Assembly (NCBI GenBank): GCA_963920525.1
Contig: OY986436.1
Location: 14,459,467 to 14,523,466, forward strand
Direction: 5' to 3'
Length of the DNA stretch: 64,000 nt
Origin: Dichetophora obliterata
Taxonomy: Eukaryota > Arthropoda > Insecta > Diptera > Sciomyzidae
Shown here: positions 8,576-17,810 of the stretch, piece by piece
How positions within the stretch are numbered: the stretch's first letter is position 1
How the letters are laid out: every line of letters begins with the position of its first letter
The notes under the pieces: model-generated
Database searches by the model: none
What the model was told of the DNA's origin: nothing
Seen by the model: the letters and a program-made list of their open reading frames with translations, nothing else
Position numbers and translations under genes: made by a program

Positions 8576-8845
8576 TATGTTTTTTACTATTTTTGGGTGT
8601 ACTTATATCTCAATTAGCTCAGAAAAGTTCAAGTTTTTCTTACCAAACCATGAAATTATTAAATTATATAAAGGGTTGAGACAATTTACATAAAAATTCA
8701 TTCGTCAGAAAAACGACAAAATCATAAAAAACCGTTGTTATGTAACGCCACAATATTCGCCACAAATTGCACCCCACCTACTATGCCACTGCCCCCAGTT
8801 GACTGAATATTCACAACAGCCACGATAGCCATGGAATAAGCAGGA

Positions 8846-9067
8846 AACAGATTGAATATTCAACAACAGCAATTACAACAAATAACGCAACTGCAACAAA
8901 CAACAGCCACGCTGTCCATGCATAGCATACACAGTGGCGCAGCAACAACTGCAACAAACACAACAACGACCACCAGCACAACAACCATTTGGCAGAGGTC
9001 TAGTCAACAAACAATAGTGTTAATATGGCTAAGCCTGATGTATGGCTATAATTCCCATGCAGTTTAA
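8846..9067 (+). CDS. Possible Q/T-rich coding exon, doubtful
   Basis: An open frame of about 74 codons follows an in-frame TAA at 8,843-8,845. From residue NIQQQQLQQITQLQQ it passes through a non-repetitive stretch (ATLSMHSIHSGAA) into a Thr-rich tract and then WQRSSQQTIV. Such Q- and T-rich blocks are common in fly transcription and neuronal proteins. A pyrimidine-poor AG (8,849-8,850) precedes it. The DNA is CAA/ACA-rich, so the frame might be low-complexity noise. A direct repeat of TGAATATTCA(A)CAACAGC occurs at 8,803 and 8,850. No ATG opens the frame and no domain is recognisable. Confidence 0.25.
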   Translation, partial: NRLNIQQQQLQQITQLQQTTATLSMHSIHSGAATTATNTTTTTSTTTIWQRSSQQTIVLIWLSLMYGYNSHAV

Positions 9068-9076
9068 GTAGGAAGG

Positions 9077-9084
9077 TATATAAG
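9077..9084 (+). promoter_or_regulatory. TATA-box-like motif
   Basis: TATATAAG is a good match to the metazoan TATA box and is followed by GCGCACGG, a local rise in G+C. No clear initiator or downstream gene is visible, and AT-rich DNA yields such motifs by chance. Confidence 0.2.
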
Positions 9085-9099
9085 AGCGCACGGTTTGAC

Positions 9100-9523
9100 A
9101 GGCTAAAGCCTCAAACATAATAGGATCAAGCTGGCTGCAGCTAATGTCAAAAATCATCGAAAAGCTAGCTCAAGTTCTGCCAAATACTTAATTTGACCAA
9201 AATGACTTGAGCGAGCTCGTATTTAAGTCATTAAAAAAATCCCCAATTTGTATATCAAATCGTTTCGTTTAGTATAATTACAGGAATGAATCGTGAAAAT
9301 AAGTTAATGTTAATTTAATTTAAATGCTTTTGAAAGAAAAAACAGCTGATTCCTTACGGAGTGTTCAATTTGAATCGCTTTACTGCAGCCAGATCAAGTA
9401 AATGAAACCTACCGAAAAAGCTGGCTTCAGCAATTATGGTTTCTACGCATCATGTCTATGTATTCGAATAAAATTTGACATTAGCTTCAGCCAGCTCGAG
9501 CCTATTAGTTTGGGCCTTAAGGC
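9100..9523. mobile_element. Inverted-repeat element (about 424 bp)
   Basis: Arms 9,100-9,154 and 9,469-9,523 are inverted copies sharing AGCTGGCTG.AGCTAATGTCAAA and flanking bases. A smaller hairpin lies inside the left half: AGCTAGCTCAAG near 9,163-9,174 pairs with CTTGAGCGAGCT near 9,206-9,217. There is no coding capacity. It is probably a non-autonomous or foldback element. The outer limits are uncertain because no target duplication is evident. Confidence 0.6.
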
Positions 9524-9652
9524 ACGGCTCGGAAGCGTAGTTCATTGTACCGTTTGCTACTTGGGAACGAGTAGAAATTTTACAACGGGCTGCAGAAAGG
9601 AAGATCATTATATATACATTATATAAGTTATATTATATTATGTAAGTATATT

Positions 9653-10073
9653 TGGACTATTTTACGTCGGCTTCGGTCGGTCGATCATCCACTGTAGTAT
9701 TTGTGTGGACAATTTAACGTCGGCATCGGTCGGTCGATAATCCACAGTAGTATTAGTAGTTGTGGACTATCGGCTTCAGTCAGTTGATCATCCACTGTAG
9801 TAACTGTTTTGACTTTATTTTGTCGGCTTCGGTCGGCAGATCATCAACAGTAGCAAGGTTGATTTATATAAATTAAGTCACTTGAGAGTAGCTCGGTCGA
9901 ACTGTCAAAATGGATGAAAGGAAATCAAGAAAGAAGTCCTGAATTTGTACAATTTTTAGCTAACAGCTACTTTGACAGTTCGAACGAAGGCGAAAAAAAT
10001 CAGCCTTGCACAGTAGTATTAATAGTTGTGGACTATTTTACGTCGGTTTCGGTCGGTCGATTAACCACTGTAG
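9653..10073. repeat. About 50-57-bp degenerate tandem repeat, 5 copies, interrupted
   Basis: Units begin at TGGACTAT-like sequence at 9,653, 9,706, 9,763, 9,809 and 10,029. Each continues with GTCGGCTTCGGTCGGTCGAT and ends in CCACTGTAG or a variant. The units differ by substitutions and a deletion in copy 3. Copies 4 and 5 are separated by about 170 bp that include a hairpin (9,897-9,909 with 9,971-9,983). Confidence 0.85.
9897..9983. repeat. Inverted repeat with 13-bp perfect arms
   Basis: TCGAACTGTCAAA at 9,897-9,909 and its exact complement TTTGACAGTTCGA at 9,971-9,983, with similarity extending outwards (AGTAGCTCGG against the complement of CGAACGAAGG). It sits inside the gap that interrupts the 50-57-bp tandem repeat and looks like a small insertion. 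Confidence 0.75.
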
Positions 10074-11555
10074 CTTACTGATTAAAATTATGTTTACATG
10101 TTTAGTAGAGTAATTTAATTTTCCGAAAACTCACCACATACTGAGATCAATTATTTATAAATTAATCAAATAATTATAAGAGTCAAAAATCGAACAACAC
10201 TACGTCTTTTTGAACTGGCAAAAGTTTGAGAGTCTTTCGTCTGATCCTGGAACGGCTGTGGCATGCCTTCGACACCCGCTTACAGTAATCATTTCTTGCA
10301 ATTTAGTAAAGAATAAATTAATTAAAAAATATTATTTTTAAAGCTATAAAAATCTTTTTCGATTTAAAAAAGTTATACAATAAAAAAATATTTACTTATG
10401 TTAGTACTTTTCATTTAAGATCCGCTTTATTTGTAAAGCTTAGTACTCTGTAGAAGCGAAAAGATCTCTTCCGTAAGAAATGCATTGCGTTTTTGACAGC
10501 GAAAAGGTAGCAAAATTTCTTTTGTTGGTTATTACGCTCATGAACCAAAAAATTTGTTCAATGCAGCCAAGCTCACAACCATGATTGGTGAGTTAAAATG
10601 TCAAAATTTCATTGTCTTTTATATGTCCGTACATTTAATTCACACATTCAACACATTCATTCAAGTAATGGTAAGTATGTGTTAGTGTTGAGTCTACACC
10701 AAAATTTCGCGTGTAGAATTAAATGCCTACAAATTTTTGTTCCTACAGCATACTAAGCTTAAGATATATTTTTTTTTTTTTGTTGAAATATATTTCATGT
10801 TTCCATTTAAGTATAAATTTTAAGCAAAAAAAGAACATGAAAATGTATTTCCTTCAACGTGGATGGGGTAAAGAGCAAAGTGTCTTGGAAAATATGTTTC
10901 CATTAATAATTTTCACAAAAAAAACTTCACTATAAAACGTTATTTTAGAAAACATGATGTTTTAAGCAGGCGAATAAAGACAAACTGTTGTCTTGACAAT
11001 GAAAAGAAACTATCGATGTAAGCAATCATAATCAGATTTTGTCATACCTCGCTTACAGTTCTGCATTACAATGTCATCACCTGCAAATTTCTATATGCGG
11101 GATGCAGTTAATTGTAAACTTTCGCAACACAAAGACGTGAAAAGATAACAATTAAGCAATGCGTGGTATATGTAATGATTTCTTCAAAAACTTAACACTT
11201 TCATTAAATATACATACTCAATATCAAACACCAAAAGGCGATAGGAAAATGCCCTTAGAAAATGCTCTAGCACAGATAAGATATTTTAAAGTAGTTTTAT
11301 CAAAATTGGCCTGCACTTTTGCGACTTACTGGTAAAAGAAACTGTTATATTATAGTATTAATATCATTTTAAAATAATTATTTTTTTAAACCGTTTCCTA
11401 AAGCAAAATTTAAATAACAACCTCATAAAAATTTAATCAATTTATTGAAAGCAAAAAATATAAAAGTAGACATAATAAAAATTTACTATTTGAGGAGTTT
11501 CAAACAAAAAATATTTAAATTATTCTCTATTGATACATATCGAGAAATATCTAGA
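10074..11555. other. Mostly AT-rich DNA, one GC-raised patch
   Basis: The patch at 10,190-10,290 has higher G+C and open frames on both strands. On the plus strand it reads about 47 codons from ESKIEQHYVFLNW. On the minus strand it reads frames such as GCRRHATAVPGSDE. It may be a relic of a coding element, but I do not recognise it. The remainder shows no gene or repeat. Confidence 0.5.
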
Positions 11556-11812
11556 TATATCTGTGGTCACAAGGAATAACGACTAAACTCAAAGTATCTT
11601 AAAAAAACGATATTTTAATTCCACGAAATACGACCCATTTTTTTAAATATATGAACCGTTACAAAGAAAATACATGCAGACATAAGTGATGATCAATTCT
11701 GGGCAAAAAATGGATATCTGCATACTTCCAAAAATTGGCAATAAAGTAAATTCCACATCGCTTTTTTACGATATTTTGAATTTAGTCATTATTCCTTGTG
11801 ACCACAGATATA
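11556..11812. mobile_element. 257-bp MITE with about 50-bp terminal inverted repeats
   Basis: The left arm 11,556-11,612 and right arm 11,757-11,812 are inverted copies. Both begin TATATCTGTGGTCACAAGGA reading inwards, then AATAA.GACTAAA.TCAAA.TATC and an A-run. The terminal TATA allows a TA target duplication as in Tc1/mariner-like MITEs. The 145-bp interior has no ORF. The arms differ at few positions, so this copy is less decayed than the other inverted-repeat elements in the window. Confidence 0.85.
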
Positions 11813-14426
11813 AATCTTATATAGAAATATCTTGTATTTCAAATTTTTTTAAAAAATAAGCATTTTAAAATAGTGCCAACCTTTTTTTTTTCTTTAAATA
11901 TATTGACTCCTCTTTATTTGAAAAATGTGTTAGCAAAATTTCTACAAAATTTTCACAAAATTTATTTTTCCAATACAAGCTTAAATTAGCTTCGAGATGT
12001 TTGAAAAAACTTTGCATTGTCCAACCGATTTTGTAAAATTTTGTTTTTAAGATTTACAATGTATTTAAAGGTACTTTTAGTGTTTTCTTTAAGATTTTTT
12101 TGGAATTGCTCAATTTGTTATTGTAATCGCTTAAATTTTTTTAGATTGTTAAAATGGAATTTAAAAAGTATAATTTTTTAATTTTTACAGTCGTATTTGA
12201 TTTATTTTTGTTCAAACCTTTGGACCTTATGGGTGGCTTTCATCATTGGTATTTAATCTTTAAGTGGTAACATGAACTTTTTTTGCATTTCACAGACTCC
12301 TTTAATTCATTGCTTGATTATTCAGTAAACACATATCAAACTTTTTAAAAAAATAAAAACGTTGGTTTATAGAAGTAAAATAAAAAGAATAAATGTTTAA
12401 ACAATAGTCTTTCCTTTGTGTTTTCAAATTTTATTCAAAAATAAACATTTAAGGAACTTTGCAGTCTTTGTGTGTTTCTCAGAAATCGCGACTCGGGAGG
12501 AGCCTGTGAGACTCCACGTCACCACTTAAATGTTAAATAAAAAAAATTCTGATGTCACTGAATAGACTAAAGCCACGTTGAAAATCGAAGAAACACCTTT
12601 TTTTAATTGCTAAAAAGTATCCACTTTTAACAATTTATATTTATCTTTGGATTTTTTAACTATTTTCATAGATAGATTTTACCAAACTACTCTTCGTACC
12701 CGAAAACTCTTCTATACAAATTTTTATAATAATCGTAAAAGATATTTATAAAAGCGCCCTCTTTGGTGGTCATGATAGAGCAAAATACGTAAAACTTAAC
12801 CACTTGTCGTACCAGAAAACTCTTTTCTTACAATGTTTCATGCCTTAATTTTGTATGATATTTTGTGTTCGAGCTTTCAAAATGAATTTATGGAAATTAA
12901 GTATGTAATCATATATTTTAATTGAAATTAAACAATAAGAGTATAAATTGGAAAAAAACGCTCACATGATTTCGTAACATTTGATTGCATAATATTATCC
13001 ATGTTCTTTTATTATTTTCAAAACTGGACTTAAGTAATTTCGACTTAAAAATTTTAAATTATTTCTCTAATCAGCTAACTTTTGTTTTATAAAACATTAA
13101 TTACTAAAACTATATTATTAAACATTTCTTCAAAATTAAAAAAATAGATTTTTTTTTTGTAAAAAAAGTGGACATAGATCACTTTTAAAATAACTGGCTC
13201 ACATATTTGTTATATGTCTGTATATTTGCCAGTTCATGTGTATGTGTTTATAATTATGCATTATTTTATTTTTGCTGTAAGTCAAATAATACCAACATTG
13301 TTTTAATAATACGACTGTAGTACTTATAATTATACACTTACACTCACACACATATACCTAAATATGCGTAGGGATATGTTGTTGTCGCAATTTGGGCATT
13401 TTTTGTTTAATAGTCCTCATTTCTGTGAATGTATTTTGTCATGTATTCATTATTATTATAATTAAAACGTTTGTGTCAAAGTTTATTGCAAAACTACCTG
13501 CAATAGAAAGGCGCGCTTTTAATTATTACTTCGCAGCGTTAAGCAGGTTAATTAAAGAGCAATACTACTACCACTTACTTAGGGTTTTGATATTATCCCA
13601 CAATCAGTTACGTATAATTGCAATTTTGGCTTTTGCTTTAAGAGGCAAAAATTAAGTACATTTAAAGTTACTAGAAAGGAAAAATTTAATTCTCATGGCA
13701 TCTCCTTTCACAGTTATTTTTAATTTATTTAAATAAATTAAAGTAAACACTTAATGAAAAAAGTCAAACACCGCAATAATCTTCTTTTAAAAAATCTTCG
13801 ATATTAATCAGTTACGTTGGCACACGTGATTAAATAAAAATAAACCTTTATGTAAAATTATTGTGTCCTTTGTATTTTAGTTTGAAAAATGTACGATCTT
13901 TTTTAATTTATTGAATAAGCTTTCTGATCAATTATTTTAAATGCTATTAAATAAAATAATTAAGTTGTTAAAGTTACTCAGAAATATTAACGATACCATT
14001 ATAATTATTTCCTCATTTACGTCTATCACGTTTGGCATAAAATAGGTTGCGTTGAAACACCAACTCAAAAGTAATGTACAGTTTTAGTAAAATTAATACA
14101 CTAACTGAATATGCCATCGGAAATGCATTTAACTAGTATTTTAATAATCTTGAATATAAGAAAAAAATTTTAATGCTTTTTAAAATGATGATTTAACCCT
14201 GCTGTTAGATTAAAAAAAATGTACGAATCCTACATTAAGAGACCATTTGGTCCATACTGCATTTTTCATACAAAATAGCAATTTAACCATCTATTTTCAT
14301 TCAATGCTTCGTGAAAATAAAGCAAGGAATAGATATTGCAACCGTTGGTACAACTCAGTACAGCTCAGTTGGTAATCAAGTTGGGCGTTTTCTTTACAGA
14401 CACTACAATCTCATTACAACTTGCCA

Positions 14427-14449
14427 AAAAATCAAATTTTTTGATTTTT
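14427..14449. repeat. Perfect hairpin, 10-bp arms and 3-base loop
   Basis: AAAAATCAAA, a TTT loop, then TTTGATTTTT. In a transcript it would fold tightly, but the sequence is AT-only apart from one C and one G. Confidence 0.8.
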
Positions 14450-14467
14450 CGTACAACCGGAGTTGCA

Positions 14468-14494
14468 CGCAACGGTCGCAACGGTCGCAACGTC
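14468..14494. repeat. 9-bp tandem repeat, 3 copies
   Basis: CGCAACGGT at 14,468 and 14,477, then CGCAACGTC at 14,486. GC-rich relative to the flanks. Confidence 0.85.
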
Positions 14495-14702
14495 TATTTC
14501 TTGCATAATAATTTACAAATTTTGTGGAACGTAAAATGTGGAATGCCTTGTCTTCTGTCATAAGCAAAACACAGCTGATGTAAATTTAGTTTTGGGATTC
14601 CCGTTATCTAGTTTTGCTATGAAGACGCATGCGAATATGTACTGCTTTGTTCAGTTTGTGTTTTGTTTGGTAAATATCGGACGTATTTTTTGCATACGGC
14701 GC

Positions 14703-15465
14703 ACAGTGGGGTATTGAACCCTTAAAATTGTGATCAAATCACCTAGAAGACGGAGGAAATTTTTGACTTTGTTTTTTAGTTAGAATGGGTCCAAAGATGA
14801 AAAAAAATTTCTGTCCGTCCGTCCGTCTGTCCGTCTGTCTGTCTATCGACACAATTAAAGCCGTAATTTTGAAGCTATTGCAATGAAATTTGGTATTTAA
14901 ACTTGTTTCTAAAATATAAAGATAGAATCGAAAATGAACCAAATCGGATGAAAACCACGTCTACCCCCCATACATAGTGACTTTATTCAAAACGGTAATA
15001 TCTCTTTAAATTCCACAAAACTTCATATATCGACTTTTTTTTTGTATATGAGCTTTGATATTTAATATCCGCTTCAAGTATGAAATTCAACCAAATCGGA
15101 TGAAAACCACGCCTACCTCCCAAACAAAGTGACTTTATTCAAAATGGTAATATCTCTTTAAATTCCACAAAACTTCATATATCGACTTTTTTTTTGTATA
15201 TAAGCTTTGACATTTAATACCCGATTCAAGTATGAAATTCAACCAAATCTGATGAAAACCACGCCTACCTCCCATACAAAGTGACTTTATTCAAAACGGC
15301 AATATCTCTTTAAATTCCACAAAACTTCATATATCGACTTTTTTTTTGTATATGAGCTTTGATATTTAATATCCGCTTCAAGTATGAAATTCAACCAAAT
15401 CGGATGAAAACCACGCCTACCTCCCATATAAAGTGACTTTATGAAAACCGTAAAATCTCTTAAAA
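14703..15465. repeat. Dispersed-repeat-like unit with 152-bp internal tandem copies
   Basis: It begins near CACAGTGGGGTATTGAACCC (14,703), passes through a GTCC/GTCT microsatellite (14,811-14,845), and then enters a tandem array of period 152 bp. The motif GATGAAAACCACG recurs at 14,947, 15,099, 15,251 and 15,403. The first unit is only partly similar on its left side and the last ends near 15,465. Copies 2-4 are nearly identical. A unique head, a tetranucleotide run and internal minisatellites are features I associate with non-autonomous DNA elements in flies (Helitron/DINE-like or TIR types). I could not find matching termini, so the class is open. Confidence 0.7.
14811..14845. repeat. (GTCC/GTCT)n microsatellite
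   Basis: Tetranucleotide units GTCC and GTCT alternate over about 35 bases, inside the element that carries the 152-bp tandem units. Confidence 0.9.
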
Positions 15466-15491
15466 TTACTTACTTTTAGTTTTTTTTTTGT

Positions 15492-16395
15492 AACATATCA
15501 GTTATATTTGTTGTTTCAAAAAAAAAATAGACTTCCACTGAATTCACAACTATATGCTTACATACGAGTATGTACCTAAAAACACACATTTTATAAGCCG
15601 AGACGGGAAAAAACATTAAAAATACGAACTGGGGTAATTGATAGCAAAAATCTTGATTACTAATACTAAGAGTCAAACCTCTTTGTAACGAAATTTATAT
15701 TTTTTAGTTTTCCAACAGTTAGAAAGTATAAAAAGCATCACAAAACCATTTACTTTATGGAACTTTATTTTTTTTTCCTCAATATTAATGAAATACATAT
15801 GCAATACAAAAATATTGCTATTCTATTACTATTCTACGGAATAGTGATATAAACCAAAATATTTCGTACTTTTACCCCTCTAATAAACAAACTGAAGATA
15901 CTTCACTAACTGTTGACGTTAATTATATTATTAAAAAAAAATAAAACATAAAAAAGCACTAACAAAAGCAACATGAACACAGCAATGTACACACAGCACA
16001 GAGTACCTTTACCCCTCCAATAAACAAATAGTTGCTTCGCCACTTGTTGTTAACCTTTATTAATTTATAAAAACAAAGAAAACAAAACAAATAAAAAACA
16101 GCAACAACAACAATAGTAACACTAACTTTATGTACACATTTCAAGTTTTCGACTATTACTTGCATATATGTATTTCAATTGCATGGGCATGAAAAAAGTT
16201 TTTCTTATAAACCGCAGAAAACTTGCAAACTTTTTTTTTAAACTTATCACTTATATTTGTTGTAACAAAAAAAATAGACTTTCACTGAATTGAGTGGTAT
16301 TCACAACTATATGCTTACATATGTACCTATAAACACACATTTTATAAGCCAGCACGAGAAAAAACATTAAAAATACGAACAGACACTTTTTATAC
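15492..16395. repeat. Local direct duplications in AT-rich DNA
   Basis: A block of about 150 bp at 15,492-15,645 recurs in direct orientation at about 16,240-16,395. Shared marks include TTATATTTGTTGT, CACAACTATATGCTTACATA and CACACATTTTATAAGCC, with small insertions. Between them a shorter block (15,866-15,930) recurs 137 bp later (16,003-16,070), sharing TTTACCCCTC.AATAAACAAA. No coding potential is seen. Confidence 0.75.
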
Positions 16396-16578
16396 TAATA
16401 TATTTCATTTGACGTTCCAAAAATATCTTAGCAACGAGTATAAATTATACCAAGAGATTGCTTCATCCAGCGTTCCAACTTCTTTCCAGACTATCAGCCA
16501 TCCATCCACCGACAGAAAAACCAAAACAATGACAACCAACGAGTTTTTGTACTCGTTATTGACGCATTGCTGTGAGTA
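16396..16578. other. Short spacer, nothing recognised
   Basis: No ORF or repeat is supported between the direct duplication and the next inverted-repeat element. Confidence 0.5.
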
Positions 16579-17112
16579 ATGCCGTGGTTATGCTAGCCAA
16601 ACATGATTGCCGAACATTTTTTGTTGTTATTGTTTCACGTATAAAATGAAGAAATGAACTTTTTCTCATATTCATTTTCTCGCTCTCGGACCGAACATTT
16701 TGATTGCTGATTGAAACGCCAAACATGCCGAACTTTCCAGTGTTGGCTGTAGTCATTTTGAATAATAGCATCAAAAAAGGAGGTAAAAGTATTAAAAAGT
16801 GAAGTTGATTGTGTCTTCAAGTAACCCTTAACATAAACAGCTAGATAGCATGTCAGATATATGCAAACCATTTTGTTTAAGATATTACAATAAAAATTCA
16901 GAGCAAGTAATATCAGTTCGTAAATTTTAATTCGTTAATTTTAAGTACAAAAATGCAAATTAGGGTTGTGCTTTTCTGTGTTTTGACATACTATTACATG
17001 TAATGCAACTGTGCCACCAATCATAGCATAACCACCAAACAAACATTTCAGCGAAGAGAACAAATTAACAAAAATGAACACCGAACATGTTTGGCTAGCA
17101 TAACCACGGCAT
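16579..17112. mobile_element. 534-bp element bounded by a perfect 27-bp inverted repeat
   Basis: Positions 16,579-16,605 (ATGCCGTGGTTATGCTAGCC plus seven bases) are the exact reverse complement of 17,086-17,112. Just inside, both ends also carry a GAACAT-type motif in opposite orientation. The interior holds partial echoes of the end (CATAGCATAACCACCAAACA near 17,024). There is no transposase-like ORF; the minus-strand frames that cross it are not protein-like. The perfect arms suggest a recent non-autonomous transposon. No target duplication is obvious at the outer edges (AGTA before, AAGA after). Confidence 0.75.
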
Positions 17113-17810
17113 AAGAAGAAGTAAACACGAAAATGAATACGACAAGTAACGAAAGGAGAAGAAAACAATATTATAAGTATGTATGTGAATGAAAATGTAA
17201 CTTCTATTTGCCACAACTTTTACAGCTTATTTTTTTGTGTTAATTTTTGGGATCTTCTTGTGTTTGACGAATTGATGTTGTTTCTAGCTGGACATTGTTG
17301 TTGCGATTTTATTCTAGCTAGATTTTGGTTGCATCTGCAAATAATAATTTTTTCATTAGCCGAACAAAAAGACGGAATTCAGATTCGGCTAAAGAAATAA
17401 TTATTCTTTAATAAGGAGTTGCAAATATGTTTTTTTTTCATGAAGAGAAGAAAATTGCTTGTTACCCATTTGCTTTAATGTTGTTGAAATGGTTTTTATG
17501 TACGTATTTTATTAAAAGATACCAAAGTGACAAGCAGTCATGATTTTATTTTAAGAAATTTATTTAAGAAACTGATTTTATTTTTTATTAAAATGTCAAT
17601 TTTACGACAAAACCATATAGTATAGAATAGTATAGATATATATTAATATTGTAATTATTATTATATACACATATACTTATAATTTTATTAGTATTCTTAT
17701 TAGGTTATCTTAAACCACCAACAAAAAAATACCTATCTGCCCAATCAGAAAACCCTGCAAGCATAATCAAAAGTATATTTTTATTTAAACTTAATAAAAT
17801 ATTATATTTA
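17113..17810. other. AT-rich spacer before the satellite array
   Basis: No gene or repeat is supported. Homology to the satellite starts abruptly at about 17,811. Confidence 0.6.

Larger units (their letters stand above)
11813..14702. other. AT-rich intergenic DNA with minor repeats
   Basis: No gene is supported. Noted structures: an imperfect inverted pair near 12,258-12,304 and 12,482-12,532 sharing TTTAAGTGGT; a direct repeat at 12,682-12,720 and 12,798-12,834 sharing CGTACC(C/A)GAAAACTCTT; a perfect 10-bp-arm hairpin at 14,427-14,449; and three 9-bp CGCAACGGT-type units at 14,468-14,494. Confidence 0.55.

Noticed and set aside
9402..9626. 74-residue plus-strand frame
   Set aside because: It spans the right arm of an inverted-repeat element and shows no protein-like pattern.
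12258..12532. Inverted-repeat element sharing TTTAAGTGGT and CACAG.CTCCT
   Set aside because: The arms align only with an 11-base gap and short matches; too weak to call an element.
13392..13655. 87-residue hydrophobic frame
   Set aside because: Opens with TTG, is Ile/Phe/Tyr-rich from AT-rich DNA, and has no recognisable domain or splice context.
14311..14563. Two overlapping plus-strand frames of 65 and 75 residues
   Set aside because: They overlap in different frames, cross a hairpin and a 9-bp tandem repeat, and resemble nothing known.
14703..14722. Transib-type terminus (CACAGTGGGG)
   Set aside because: The start resembles a Transib end, but no inverted partner was found to the right, so the class was left open.
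14739..14942. 67-residue minus-strand frame
   Set aside because: It runs through the GTCC/GTCT microsatellite of a noncoding repeat.
16556..17216. Minus-strand frames of 72, 78 and 91 residues
   Set aside because: They cross the 27-bp inverted repeats of the 534-bp element and overlap each other; none looks like a transposase or other protein.
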